Both the position numbers and the translations under genes were made by a program. A stretch of 64,000 nt of DNA from positions 45,560 through 109,559 of the forward strand of contig CABYVU010000002.1 of assembly GCA_902522525.1 (NCBI GenBank), given 5' to 3'. Positions 1-9,647 of this stretch are shown here, one piece after another. Position 1 is the first letter of the stretch, and the number at the start of each line of letters is the position of its first letter. Origin of the DNA: an uncultured Pelagibacteraceae bacterium. Its GTDB lineage: Bacteria; Pseudomonadota; Alphaproteobacteria; Pelagibacterales; Pelagibacteraceae. A model generated the notes under the pieces. It was given only the letters and a program-made list of their open reading frames with translations. It was not told the origin of the DNA and searched no databases.

Positions 1-806
1 TTTAAACCAATCATTACTTGGTGTGCTCTAACAGGTAAAAAAGTAGGCATCACAATTGGACCATTAGGAATTAATTTTGAAGACCAAATTTGAACAATGT
101 CGTCCATATTTAAAATCCCTTTATCAACCATTTTTCTTAAATTCCCTGACGAATATCCTTCTTCCCAGCTACCAACACCAGATACCCATGTTACACCAGC
201 ATCAACATCACCATTCATTACCGCTAATACATTGTTTTCATGTCCTCCAGAAAACTGTGTTTTTGAAAAATATGTATCTGGGTCCATACCCATAGCCTTT
301 AATTCAATTGAAGGAATTAAAAAACCTGATGTAGAGTTAGGGTCAGCCCAACCAAAAGATTTACCTTTAAGATCTGCCATTGATTTAATTCCAGATGCTT
401 TAGTTGCTACTGCAACAGAGTAGTAACCCATATCACCTGTTGGCTGCATTCTTGTTAGTACTGGTACTACTGCAGTTGGATCTTTAAGATACATACCCGC
501 ATATCCGGATGAACCAAACCATGTGTAATCTAGATTACCACCTAGCATCGACTCCATTGTTCCTGCGTAATCTTTAAATGTAAAGAATTTAGCAGGTACA
601 CCATAAGCGGCTTCGATATACGGCATGAAACATTCATTTCTAGCTATAATATCTTGAGCTGCTTCGTCACCTAAAAAACCAACTCTAAATTCTGGTTGGT
701 GTTTACTTAAGTCCATTTTTGGACCTGTGTAAGTTACTGCATTAGCTTGAGTTGAAAAAAACACCATAGCCAAAAGTGCAATAACTCTTGTTAGTTTATT
801 AAACAT
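1..806 (-). CDS. phnD: Phosphonate ABC transporter substrate-binding protein PhnD (C-terminus truncated by window start)
   Basis: Minus-strand reading from CAT at 804-806 gives MFNKLTRVIALLA.. signal peptide, then ..FRVGFLGDEAAQDIIARNE..YAGTMESMLGGNLDYTWFGSSGY.., typical of PhnD; SD-like aaggagataatt upstream; adjacent to phnC. Missing from the ORF track because it is open at the edge. Confidence 0.88.
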   Translation of the reverse strand, partial: MFNKLTRVIALLAMVFFSTQANAVTYTGPKMDLSKHQPEFRVGFLGDEAAQDIIARNECFMPYIEAAYGVPAKFFTFKDYAGTMESMLGGNLDYTWFGSSGYAGMYLKDPTAVVPVLTRMQPTGDMGYYSVAVATKASGIKSMADLKGKSFGWADPNSTSGFLIPSIELKAMGMDPDTYFSKTQFSGGHENNVLAVMNGDVDAGVTWVSGVGSWEEGYSSGNLRKMVDKGILNMDDIVQIWSSKLIPNGPIVMPTFLPVRAHQVMIGL

Positions 807-866
807 AATTATCTCCTTTTTATAATTTTAGTCTAACGACTTATTTGTAACGATGAGTTATTGATC

Positions 867-1691
867 TCATGCAGTTGCAAATTCTTTCTCAACATCTCCA
901 TTTATCTTTTTTTTTGTTTTAAGCTCAGTGGATGTTACTTGTGGTTCAAAAGCTTCATCAGCCTCAGCACCATAAATTTCTCTTGCAAGTTTATCAGATA
1001 ATTTTTCAGGCAAATCATCAAAGACTATTTCACCATCTTTCATTCCAATAATTCGATCACAATAAGTTTTCGCTGTATCAAGTGTATGAAGATTTGAAAT
1101 GACCGTTAAATTTTTTTCATCATGAATTTTTCTTAATGACTCCATTACCATTCTTGCATTCATTGGGTCTAAAGATGCTATAGGTTCGTCTGCTAAAATC
1201 ATTTTAGGATTTTGCATCAAAGCTCTGCATATAGCTACACGTTGCTGTTGACCTCCAGATAATGTTTCAGCTCTTTGGAGAGCAGTGTTAGCCATACCTA
1301 AGTTGTTAAGTAAAATCAAAGCATCAGCTCTTTCATCTCGAGAAAACATTTTTAAAGATGCTCTAAATGAGCCCTGATAATTTAATCTGCCTAATATTAC
1401 ATTTGTTAGAACATCTAATCGTGGGACTAAATTAAATTGTTGAAAAATCATTGCACAGTTTCTTTGCCATGATCTCATTTCCTTACTTTTTAAATCTAGA
1501 ATATTTTGACCTTCAATTTCAATCGACCCATCTGTTGCGTCGGTAAGTCGATTTATAATTCTTAGTAATGTTGATTTACCAGCCCCAGATCTACCTATGA
1601 TTCCTATCATTTGAGGTTTGTTAACCTCAAAAGAAACGTTTTTAACGGCATGATTATCACCGAAAAATTTGTTAACTTTTTTAATAATCAT
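867..1691 (-). CDS. phnC: Phosphonate ABC transporter ATP-binding protein PhnC
   Basis: Walker [10 protein letters not shown], signature LSGGQQQRV, Walker B ILADEP, PhnC-like H-loop [11 protein letters not shown]; next to phnD. Confidence 0.9.
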   Translation of the reverse strand: MIIKKVNKFFGDNHAVKNVSFEVNKPQMIGIIGRSGAGKSTLLRIINRLTDATDGSIEIEGQNILDLKSKEMRSWQRNCAMIFQQFNLVPRLDVLTNVILGRLNYQGSFRASLKMFSRDERADALILLNNLGMANTALQRAETLSGGQQQRVAICRALMQNPKMILADEPIASLDPMNARMVMESLRKIHDEKNLTVISNLHTLDTAKTYCDRIIGMKDGEIVFDDLPEKLSDKLAREIYGAEADEAFEPQVTSTELKTKKKINGDVEKEFATA

Positions 1692-1798
1692 TTGAGGAAT
1701 TTATTAATCCTCTAATCTTTAATAAATGTTAAAATATTATTAATTAATCTTTTAAATTTTGTTTAAGTTATATGAAATTTAAACCTAAGGTAGAAAAT

Positions 1799-2509
1799 CT
1801 AATTTTTTATTAAAAATTGAATTTTAGATCCAATAAAATAACTTTCACTTAACTCTATAGGATTGTTTTTAAAATCGACATTAACAGATGTAGTTTTTAA
1901 TAATGCTTCACCCTCATTTATATTTAATAAATTTGATTTTATTTTGTCTGCAATTTCTGCATTGACTAGAGTTTTTGATCTTTTAATTGATTTGATATTC
2001 AATAAATTAAAAGCTTTGGTTACTGATTGTTTTTTAACAAAAAGATTAATAAATTTTGGAAATTTTGTATAAGGAATTGATCTGAAGGTTATAACAGAAG
2101 GTGACTTGTTGACAAAACCTATGCTATTTATGCGTGTAACTTTATCATTTTTTTTTAAATTGAGTTCTTTTTTTTCAAAAGGATTGCATTCAGCAATATC
2201 AAAACTCTTTATTTCAATTCTTACAGATTGGTTTTCTTGAAGTATATTCTCGGTAAATCGTACGTTTTTACTAATTGAGTAATTAATTTTTGATGATTTA
2301 ACAAATACTCCAAGACCTCTTTTTGAATATATTAAATTATCATCTTTAAGTTCTTTAAAAGCTCTTCTTATAGTGTGTCTATTGACATTAAATTGTTTTG
2401 CATAGTCATTCTCAGAATCTAACTTTTTATTAATTTTGTACTTATTTAAAACAATTTCTCTTTTGATTGAATTGTATATTTCCTTCCAAAGCAAATCTTT
2501 TGTTGTCAT
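1799..2509 (-). CDS. phnF: GntR/HutC-family transcriptional regulator, PhnF-like
   Basis: N-terminal wHTH (KINKKLDSENDYAKQFNVNRHTIRRAFKELKDDNLIYSKRGLGVFV) plus UTRA-like C-terminal domain; located between phn transport and C-P lyase genes. Confidence 0.8.
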   Translation of the reverse strand: MTTKDLLWKEIYNSIKREIVLNKYKINKKLDSENDYAKQFNVNRHTIRRAFKELKDDNLIYSKRGLGVFVKSSKINYSISKNVRFTENILQENQSVRIEIKSFDIAECNPFEKKELNLKKNDKVTRINSIGFVNKSPSVITFRSIPYTKFPKFINLFVKKQSVTKAFNLLNIKSIKRSKTLVNAEIADKIKSNLLNINEGEALLKTTSVNVDFKNNPIELSESYFIGSKIQFLIKN

Positions 2510-2550
2510 AAAATTTTAATAAATAATATATTGAAATTATTTTTAATTTT

Positions 2551-2570
2551 AGTACTTGTCTAGTTGTATA
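2551..2570. promoter_or_regulatory. Candidate PhnF operator (agtacttgtctagttgtata)
   Basis: ACTTGTCTAG half-site with TTGT-CTAG-TTGT repeat in the phnF/phnG divergent intergenic region; resembles the style of HutC/PhnF-family operators but is imperfect. Confidence 0.3.
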
Positions 2571-2575
2571 TTATT

Positions 2576-3019
2576 ATGAAAAATGAATCAAGAAAACAAT
2601 GGTTAAGTTATTTATCAACAGCAGATGAAAATTATCTAATATCGCTTTGGGACAATTTAAATATGAAAATAGAATATAATTGGTTAAGAGAACCTGAGAT
2701 TGGCAGTGTTATGGTTCAAGGAAAAGCAGGCGTCACAGGTGATAATTTTAATGTTGGAGAAGTAACTATAACGAGATGTTCATTAAGTTTAGATAAAAAA
2801 ATTCAAGGACATGGTTATGTTCAAGGTAGAAATAAATATAAATCCAAAATTGCAGCTTTGTGTGATGCATTGATGCAAACTGAAAAAAAAGAAATAATTA
2901 AAAGAAATATAATTGATAAATTAATTAAATATAAAAATAACAAAAGAAATGAAATATTATCTAAAACAGAAGCTACTAAAGTTGATTTTTTTACCTTGGT
3001 AAGAGGTGAGGATAAATAA
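2576..3019 (+). CDS. phnG: C-P lyase (alpha-D-ribose 1-methylphosphonate 5-triphosphate synthase) subunit PhnG
   Basis: REPEIGSVMVQGKAGVTGDNFNVGEVTITRCSL..GHGYVQGRNKYKSKIAALCDALMQ; first gene of phnGHIJKL. Upstream TTG at 2564 is a less likely start. Confidence 0.9.
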   Translation: MKNESRKQWLSYLSTADENYLISLWDNLNMKIEYNWLREPEIGSVMVQGKAGVTGDNFNVGEVTITRCSLSLDKKIQGHGYVQGRNKYKSKIAALCDALMQTEKKEIIKRNIIDKLIKYKNNKRNEILSKTEATKVDFFTLVRGEDK

Positions 3020-3022
3020 TCT

Positions 3023-3577
3023 ATGGAAGTTGTTTCTAAAAAAAATAATTCTCAAACAAGTGCTGATTATTTTAGAAGTATTTTGTTTGCAACTTCATAT
3101 CCTGGTTCGATCGAAATATTAGACAGTATAAATTCGCCTTCAAAAATGTTTTCAGCCAGTTGTTCAATTATAAAAACTTTTTGTGACAGTTATTCGAATA
3201 TTTTTTTAGGTCGTGATATTAACAATCCAGAAACTATTGATTGGATTAAATTTAATACAGGTGCAAATATTACAGATAAAAAAAATGCAAATTTTGCAAT
3301 TGGTATTTGGGATGATCTTTTACCATTAGATGAATTTAAAAAAGGGGACGACCAAAATCCTGATCAATCGTGCACTATTATTTGCCAGTCTAAATTTGAA
3401 AAACCAAATGCCATAATTACTGGTCCTGGTATTAAAAGTTCTAAAAGTATATTTTTACCTGATAGAGAGATTATAAAAAAAAATAACCAGCAATTTCCAT
3501 TAGGACTTGATTTTTATTTTGTTGATAATGATAAATTTTATTCAATACCAAGATCATTGAAAATAGGAGAGCTATAA
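3023..3577 (+). CDS. phnH: C-P lyase subunit PhnH
   Basis: Position between phnG and phnI; YFRSILFATSYPGSIEILD..; TGPGIKSSKSIFLPDREIIKKNNQQFPLGLDFYFV. Confidence 0.87.
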   Translation: MEVVSKKNNSQTSADYFRSILFATSYPGSIEILDSINSPSKMFSASCSIIKTFCDSYSNIFLGRDINNPETIDWIKFNTGANITDKKNANFAIGIWDDLLPLDEFKKGDDQNPDQSCTIICQSKFEKPNAIITGPGIKSSKSIFLPDREIIKKNNQQFPLGLDFYFVDNDKFYSIPRSLKIGEL

Positions 3578-3578
3578 A

Positions 3579-4658
3579 ATGTATGTATCAGTAAAAGGTG
3601 GGGAAAAGGCAATAAATAACGCACATTCCTGGTTATCCGAAATAAGAAGAGGGGATGTAAATATAGCAGAACTAAATATTAAACAAATTAGTGAACAACT
3701 AACTTTAAGTGTTGATAGAGTTATGTCAGAAGGATCTTTATATGACAAAGATTTGTCTGCTCTTGCAATCAAACAGTCTAGAGGTGACTTGATTGAAGCA
3801 ATTTTTCTAATGAGAGCCTATAGAACTACTCTACCTAGAATTGGTTCAAGCAAACCTATCGAAACTGGCAAAATGTTATGTCTAAGAAGAATATCTGCAA
3901 CATTTAAAGATATCCCAGGTAAACAAAAGTTAGGCCCAACATTTGACTACACACACCGTTTACTTGACTTCAAACTTCTTGCTGATGGTGAGTATGAAAA
4001 AGCTAAGATTGAAAAATATGATGATAAAGAAATCCCGCATGTTTTAAGCTTTTTAAATAAAGAAGGATTAATTCAGAAAGAAATACCTAGTGGCAAAACA
4101 TCTAAAGATATTACAAGAAACCCAATTAATTTTCCTTTAACAAGATCTGAACGATTGCAATCTCTTTCAAGAGGAGATGAGGGTTTTCTTCTTGGTTTAG
4201 CTTACTCAACACAGAGAGGTTATGCTAGAAACCATGCATTTGTTGGTGAATTAAGAACTGGTTACGTTGAGGTTCAATTTGAAATTCCAGAATTAGGTAT
4301 AGAAATAAATATTGCTGATGTCATGTTTACTGAGTGTGAGTCAGTAAACCAATTTAAAGGTAGTAAAAAAATACCTGCTCAATTTACCCGTGGATATGGT
4401 TTAGTTTTTGGTCAATTAGAGAGAAAAGCTATTTCTATGGCTTTGGTTGACAGATCAATGAGATGGAAAGAATTTGGTGAGGAGTACTTAGGTGTTGCTG
4501 CTCAAGATGAAGAATTTGTTATATCTCATTGTGATAATATTCAAGCCACAGGTTTTTTAGAACATATCAAATTACCTCATTATGTAGATTTTCAGGCGGA
4601 ATTGGATTTAGTAAGAAAAATTAGAGAAGAGTATAAAAAAAATGAACAACGTACTTAA
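3579..4658 (+). CDS. phnI: C-P lyase subunit PhnI
   Basis: MYVSVKGGEKAINNAHSWL..; ISEQLTLSVDRVMSEGSLYDKDLSALAIKQSRGD; operon context. Confidence 0.93.
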   Translation: MYVSVKGGEKAINNAHSWLSEIRRGDVNIAELNIKQISEQLTLSVDRVMSEGSLYDKDLSALAIKQSRGDLIEAIFLMRAYRTTLPRIGSSKPIETGKMLCLRRISATFKDIPGKQKLGPTFDYTHRLLDFKLLADGEYEKAKIEKYDDKEIPHVLSFLNKEGLIQKEIPSGKTSKDITRNPINFPLTRSERLQSLSRGDEGFLLGLAYSTQRGYARNHAFVGELRTGYVEVQFEIPELGIEINIADVMFTECESVNQFKGSKKIPAQFTRGYGLVFGQLERKAISMALVDRSMRWKEFGEEYLGVAAQDEEFVISHCDNIQATGFLEHIKLPHYVDFQAELDLVRKIREEYKKNEQRT

Positions 4659-5523
4659 ATTTAAAAATAAAAAAAATACTGTTGCAGCTCAAGATGAAAT
4701 TTATAATTTTGCTTATTTAGACGAAAATACAAAAAGAATGATAAGAAGAGCTTTGATTAAAGCTCTTTGTATACCAGGTTATCAAGTTCCATTTTCATCT
4801 AGAGAAATGCCTATGCCATACGGATGGGGAACAGGAGGGGTTCAAGTAACATCGTCATGTTTAACAACTGACGATGTGATAAAAGTTATTGACCAAGGAG
4901 CAGATGATACTACAAACGCAGTTTCAATTAGAAATTTCTTTAAAAAAACTGCTAATATTAAGACCACAGAAAAAACAAGCCAAGCTTCGATAATTCAGAC
5001 AAGACACAGAATTCCAGAAGAAAAGTTAAAAGAAAAACAAATACTTGTTTATCAGGTTCCAATACCAGAACCTCTTGCGTTTTTAGAACCAAGATATCAA
5101 GAAACTAAAAAAATGCATGCACTATCAGAATATGGAATTATGCATGTAAAGTTATATGAAGATATTACCAAAAATGGTCATATAGAAACAGCATATGCTT
5201 ATCCGGTAAAGACAAATGATAGATATATAATGGACCCATCACCTATTCCAAAATTTGATAACCCAAAAATGAACAATAACCCTGCTATTCAATTATTTGG
5301 AGCAGGAAGAGAACAAAGAATTTATGCAATACCACCATATACTGAAGTAACGAGTCTTGATTTTGAAGATTATCCATTTGATCCCTCAAAGGCACCTCAT
5401 AAATGTTCTATTTGTGGATCAAATGAGAGTTTTTTAGATGAAATAATTACTGATGATGACGGTAATAGATCATTTATATGTTCAGATACAAATTATTGTA
5501 ATCAAAGAATGGAAAATAATTAA
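4642..5523 (+). CDS. phnJ: C-P lyase radical SAM subunit PhnJ
   Basis: ALCIPGYQVPFSSREMPMPYGWGTGG (catalytic Gly region) and C-x2-C-x21-C-x5-C near the C-terminus (CSICG..FICSDTNYC). Confidence 0.95.
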   Translation: MNNVLKFKNKKNTVAAQDEIYNFAYLDENTKRMIRRALIKALCIPGYQVPFSSREMPMPYGWGTGGVQVTSSCLTTDDVIKVIDQGADDTTNAVSIRNFFKKTANIKTTEKTSQASIIQTRHRIPEEKLKEKQILVYQVPIPEPLAFLEPRYQETKKMHALSEYGIMHVKLYEDITKNGHIETAYAYPVKTNDRYIMDPSPIPKFDNPKMNNNPAIQLFGAGREQRIYAIPPYTEVTSLDFEDYPFDPSKAPHKCSICGSNESFLDEIITDDDGNRSFICSDTNYCNQRMENN

Positions 5524-6291
5524 ATGCAACCAATTTTGTCAGTTCATAATTTAAACAAATATTACGGTAATCAAGTGGGATGCAAAAATATGAATTTGAC
5601 ATTATATCCTGGGGAAGTCGTTGGTGTAGTAGGAGAATCTGGCTCAGGAAAAACAACTTTTATAAATTCCATATCAGGCAATCTTATTCCTGATAGTGGA
5701 AAAATCTTAATTGAAACAGGTAATGAAACGATTGATTTTCTAGAAATATCTGAGTCATTGAAAAGGTTATTGATAAGAACTGAATTAGCTTTTGTTCACC
5801 AAAATCCTAGAGACGGTTTAAGATTAGATGTAAGTGCTGGTGGAAATATTAGTGAAAGATTAATGTCGATTGGACAAAGAAATTATGGAAATATTAGGCA
5901 AACTATTTTTAAATGGTTAGATAAAGTAGAAATCGATAAAAGTAGAGTAGATGATTTTCCAAGAACATTTTCTGGTGGAATGTTGCAAAGATTACAAATA
6001 GCAAAAAATTTGGTTACGAGTCCTAAAATAATTTTCATGGACGAACCAACAGGAGGTCTTGATGTTTCTGTTCAAGCAAAAATTTTAGATTTGTTAAGAA
6101 AATTAGTTAGAGAATTAAATTTATCAGTTGTAATCGTTTCTCACGATTTAGCAGTGATTAGATTGTTAGCTGATAAAATTATTGTTATGAAAAATGGGGA
6201 GGCTGTTGAGTCTGGACTTTGTGATCAGGTATTAGATGATCCGCAACATTCTTATACTCAGTTATTAGTTAGTTCAGTATTACAGGTTTAA
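5524..6291 (+). CDS. phnK: Phosphonate C-P lyase system ATP-binding protein PhnK
   Basis: ABC ATPase motifs GESGSGKTT, SGGMLQRLQIA, IIFMDEPTGGLD; operon position. Confidence 0.92.
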   Translation: MQPILSVHNLNKYYGNQVGCKNMNLTLYPGEVVGVVGESGSGKTTFINSISGNLIPDSGKILIETGNETIDFLEISESLKRLLIRTELAFVHQNPRDGLRLDVSAGGNISERLMSIGQRNYGNIRQTIFKWLDKVEIDKSRVDDFPRTFSGGMLQRLQIAKNLVTSPKIIFMDEPTGGLDVSVQAKILDLLRKLVRELNLSVVIVSHDLAVIRLLADKIIVMKNGEAVESGLCDQVLDDPQHSYTQLLVSSVLQV

Positions 6292-6293
6292 AA

Positions 6294-6971
6294 ATGATTG
6301 AACTAAATAAAATTACAAAAAAATTTACACTTCATAATCAGGGCAAAACAAACATATTAGTTTTTAATAATTTGAATTTGAAAATTAATCCTGGAGAAAT
6401 TGTAGCGTTAACAGGACCATCAGGTGTTGGAAAGTCTAGTATTTTAAAAATGATTTATGGAAACTATGTTTTTCAATCAGGACAAATTAAAATTAATAAT
6501 CACAACATAGATCATACATATCCGAGAAATATTATTGAACTTAGAAAAAATATAATAGGATATGTTAGTCAATTTCTAAGAGTGATACCTCGTGTTCCTA
6601 CAATTGAAATTGTTATGGAGCCCTTATTAGAAATAAATTCAGATCAAGATGAAGTTCGTGAAAAAGCTGAAAAAATTTTACTAAAACTTAATATAGATAA
6701 AAACTTATGGAATTTATCGCCACTAACTTTTTCAGGTGGAGAACAACAAAGAGTTAATGTTGCTAGGGGACTGATTAGAAATTATCCATGTTTATTACTA
6801 GATGAACCAACTGCTAGTTTAGATAGTGTTAACAAAGATATTGTTTTGAATTTGATTAATGAAAAAAAGGATAGTGGATCTTCAATAATTGGTATTTTTC
6901 ATGATGAATATTCACGTAAATATTTAAATGCTAGGGAAATAGATATTACAAAAATATCAGATGCAAAATAA
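6294..6971 (+). CDS. phnL: Phosphonate C-P lyase system ATP-binding protein PhnL
   Basis: ABC ATPase motifs GPSGVGKSS, SGGEQQRVNVARG, LLLDEPTASLD; operon position. Confidence 0.92.
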   Translation: MIELNKITKKFTLHNQGKTNILVFNNLNLKINPGEIVALTGPSGVGKSSILKMIYGNYVFQSGQIKINNHNIDHTYPRNIIELRKNIIGYVSQFLRVIPRVPTIEIVMEPLLEINSDQDEVREKAEKILLKLNIDKNLWNLSPLTFSGGEQQRVNVARGLIRNYPCLLLDEPTASLDSVNKDIVLNLINEKKDSGSSIIGIFHDEYSRKYLNAREIDITKISDAK

Positions 6972-7497
6972 CGGTCAGCTTATCGTAGTCGTTGGACCAT
7001 CAGGATCAGGAAAAGATACTTTATTAAAAAAAGTAATTAAAAAAATTCCTAATTCCATTTTGGTAAAAAGGTACATTACTAGGAAAAAAGATATTAAAAA
7101 TGAAGATCATTACAGCATATCAATTAAAAATTTTGAAGATAAGATTTTAAAAAAACATTTCTTTGTTTACTGGAAAGCTCATGGTTTTTCATACGGTATT
7201 CCATTTAAGGAAATAAAAAAAATAGAGGAAGGTAAAACAGTAATTTTTAATGGATCAAGAAAAGTACTTTTTAAAGTAAAAAAAAAAGTTAATAACGTTA
7301 AAATAATTAATATTATTGCCCCATCAACAATTATTAAAAAGAGACTTGTAAATCGAGCTAGAGAAGACAAAAAATCAATTAATAAAAGGATAAAAAGAAA
7401 AATTAATTTACTACCGAAAAATATAATTACTATAAATAATAATAAATCAATAGCTATAGGTGCAAATAAATTGAAAAAAATAATTTTAGCTAAGTGA
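6961..7497 (+). CDS. phnN: Ribose 1,5-bisphosphokinase PhnN
   Basis: Guanylate-kinase-like VVVGPSGSGKDTLL, RYITRKK, KAHGFSYGIP; operon context; overlaps the phnL end. Confidence 0.9.
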   Translation: MQNNGQLIVVVGPSGSGKDTLLKKVIKKIPNSILVKRYITRKKDIKNEDHYSISIKNFEDKILKKHFFVYWKAHGFSYGIPFKEIKKIEEGKTVIFNGSRKVLFKVKKKVNNVKIINIIAPSTIIKKRLVNRAREDKKSINKRIKRKINLLPKNIITINNNKSIAIGANKLKKIILAK

Positions 7498-8199
7498 AAA
7501 ATTTTCTAAATTCTCAAACATTCCTTTTTGGTTTTCACCAAATATATATATTTTATCAAAATTATTTATTTCATTTAAAATGATTTCTTTGTTTCTTTCA
7601 ATTTTTTTTAACTCAAGGTACAATTTGTTTCCTGTGACCTCTGATGCAAGGGTCATATGGAAATTAAATTCTGACATTAAATAGGGGTATCCCCATTTAT
7701 ATAAAATATTTAATTGTAATTTACTTAGTTTAGAGGGATTTCTTCTATCAATTTCTTTTTTTGTAAGAGGTGACCTAAATTTAAATAATTCTCTAACTAG
7801 TCTATTTGATAAATTATTAATGTTATTATTTTTTTTATTTTGAACAAAAGCATAAAAATTATTCATTTTTTTTAATTTAAATTTATAAAATTTAAATTTT
7901 TTGAATTTTTTTGCTATTTCCTCAGTTTTTTTAAATAATGTATTGGTACTATAATTTTTGTTTAGTTTAAAAGGAGGAATAAGTGTGCCGTGAAACCCAT
8001 ATTTCTTTGCAATTAAAACATTTTTATCTATGTTTATTAAGTTTTTAATTCCAAATCTGTTTAGATAATTAATTCTATGTTTGTTATTTATTAACTTTGC
8101 ATTAAGTGGATCCCAACCGAACCAATATCTGCCAAATTCTTCTAGACTACTCTCTTTTGGAGGTGCATAATAAATAGCGTATCTAGAATATTTTTTCAT
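7486..8199 (-). CDS. DUF1045 phosphonate-metabolism-associated protein, 2H phosphoesterase-like
   Basis: RYAIYYAPPKESSLEEFGRYWFGWDP start and two H-x-T motifs (GFHGTLIPPF, NFHMTLAS); located between phnN and phnM. Confidence 0.8.
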   Translation of the reverse strand: MKKYSRYAIYYAPPKESSLEEFGRYWFGWDPLNAKLINNKHRINYLNRFGIKNLINIDKNVLIAKKYGFHGTLIPPFKLNKNYSTNTLFKKTEEIAKKFKKFKFYKFKLKKMNNFYAFVQNKKNNNINNLSNRLVRELFKFRSPLTKKEIDRRNPSKLSKLQLNILYKWGYPYLMSEFNFHMTLASEVTGNKLYLELKKIERNKEIILNEINNFDKIYIFGENQKGMFENLENFSLS

Positions 8200-8274
8200 A
8201 ATTCAACTTATAATACTTATATAAATTTTCTGTAATTTAAAATATTTGTAACAATTCATGTGTATTAAAAAGTG

Positions 8275-9411
8275 ATGCATGAATATATTTTAAACAATGC
8301 CATGATAATTAAAAAAGATGAAATCGTTCATGGTCATATCAGGATTAAAGATAACAAGATTGTCGATATAAGTAGTGGATTAAGTAATAACAAAAGTTCT
8401 ATAGACTGCGAAAAAGATTATATTTCGCCAGGATTGGTTGAATTACATACTGACAATCTTGAAAGACACATGACACCAAGACCTAAAGTTTCATTTCCAG
8501 TAGAAAATGCAATTTTATCTCATGATAGAGAATTAGCATCTGTTGGAATAACTACAGTTTTTGATGCATTAAGAGTTGGTTCTATTGAAAAAACAGGAAA
8601 ATATAAAAAATATGCAAAAAACTGTTCGGATATAATTTCAAGTTTTAAAAAAGATAATATTCTCAAGATTGATCACAAAATACATTTAAGAGCTGAAACT
8701 TGTTCGGAGAATTTGATTGATGAATTAGACGAATACAATGAAACTCACGATGTAAAACTGATTAGTATAATGGATCATACACCAGGTCAGAGGCAATTTA
8801 GAGTTATAGATAAGTACAAAGAATATCTTTCAATTAAACACGGTATGACAGAAAATGAAATGGAAATTCATTTTGATCACTTAAAAAATCTTCAAAAAAA
8901 AAATAGCAAGAAACACATAGATAAAATTTTAGAATTTAAATCATCATATGATTGTATTTTGGCTAGTCACGACGATACCACAGAAAATGATGTTCATAAT
9001 TCAAATAAATATGGAGTAAAATTGGCTGAATTTCCAACAACATTAGAAGCAGCCAAAACTTCTAAAGATTACAATATTAAAGTTATGATGGGATCTCCTA
9101 ATTTACTTAGAGGAGGTTCACACTCTGGCAATATATCTGCAAAAGAACTCTTAGAAAATGATTGTTTAGATATCTTAAGCTCAGATTATATTCCATCATC
9201 ATTAATTATATCTGTTGTCAAATGGGGTTTAGAAATTGATAATCTTCCAAAAGCATTTGCAGCAGCTAGTCACGCTCCGTCTATAGCTACAAATTTAAAT
9301 GACAGGGGTTCCATTGACAATAATAAGAGAGCAGATTTAATAAGGTTTAAAATTTATCAAAATTTACCAGTTGTAAAAAATGTTTGGTCAAACGGAATCC
9401 AAGTAAGTTAA
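8275..9411 (+). CDS. phnM: Alpha-D-ribose 1-methylphosphonate 5-triphosphate diphosphatase PhnM
   Basis: Amidohydrolase-type: YISPGLVELHTDNLERHMTPRPKVSFP, SIMDHTPGQRQFR, MGSPNLLRGGSHSGN. ORF-track start at 8272 is GTG; ATG at 8275. Confidence 0.94.
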   Translation: MHEYILNNAMIIKKDEIVHGHIRIKDNKIVDISSGLSNNKSSIDCEKDYISPGLVELHTDNLERHMTPRPKVSFPVENAILSHDRELASVGITTVFDALRVGSIEKTGKYKKYAKNCSDIISSFKKDNILKIDHKIHLRAETCSENLIDELDEYNETHDVKLISIMDHTPGQRQFRVIDKYKEYLSIKHGMTENEMEIHFDHLKNLQKKNSKKHIDKILEFKSSYDCILASHDDTTENDVHNSNKYGVKLAEFPTTLEAAKTSKDYNIKVMMGSPNLLRGGSHSGNISAKELLENDCLDILSSDYIPSSLIISVVKWGLEIDNLPKAFAAASHAPSIATNLNDRGSIDNNKRADLIRFKIYQNLPVVKNVWSNGIQVS

Positions 9412-9647
9412 AATAACCCAGTTGTATAAGAATACTTAATTATACCTGCAATCATTATCGGGATTTGTAGTGAAAAATTTGTTAATAAAGGTTTATCCTT
9501 TGTAATGGTACCAACAATGGTCCAACCGATTATACCTAAACTGTGAGGTATCATGCTATAAGGATAGTAATCTAAATAAAAAGTTAATATTCCTAAAAGC
9601 GTCAAAACTGTGCTTGTCCATTTTAATATTCTGATATTTGCAGTCAT
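9408..9647 (-). CDS. Small hydrophobic (predicted multi-TM) protein of unknown function
   Basis: 79-aa ORF with hydrophobic segments; SD-like aaggagaga upstream of the start; tail-to-tail with phnM. Confidence 0.6.
   Translation of the reverse strand: MTANIRILKWTSTVLTLLGILTFYLDYYPYSMIPHSLGIIGWTIVGTITKDKPLLTNFSLQIPIMIAGIIKYSYTTGLF

Noticed and set aside
77-423. Two plus-strand ORFs (72 and 108 aa)
   Set aside because: Antisense to a clearly coding phnD on the minus strand; no recognisable domains.
8225-8260. Possible PhoB box upstream of phnM (CTGTAAT...TTGTAAC)
   Set aside because: The repeats are 16 bp apart rather than the ~11-bp periodicity of Pho boxes and match poorly.
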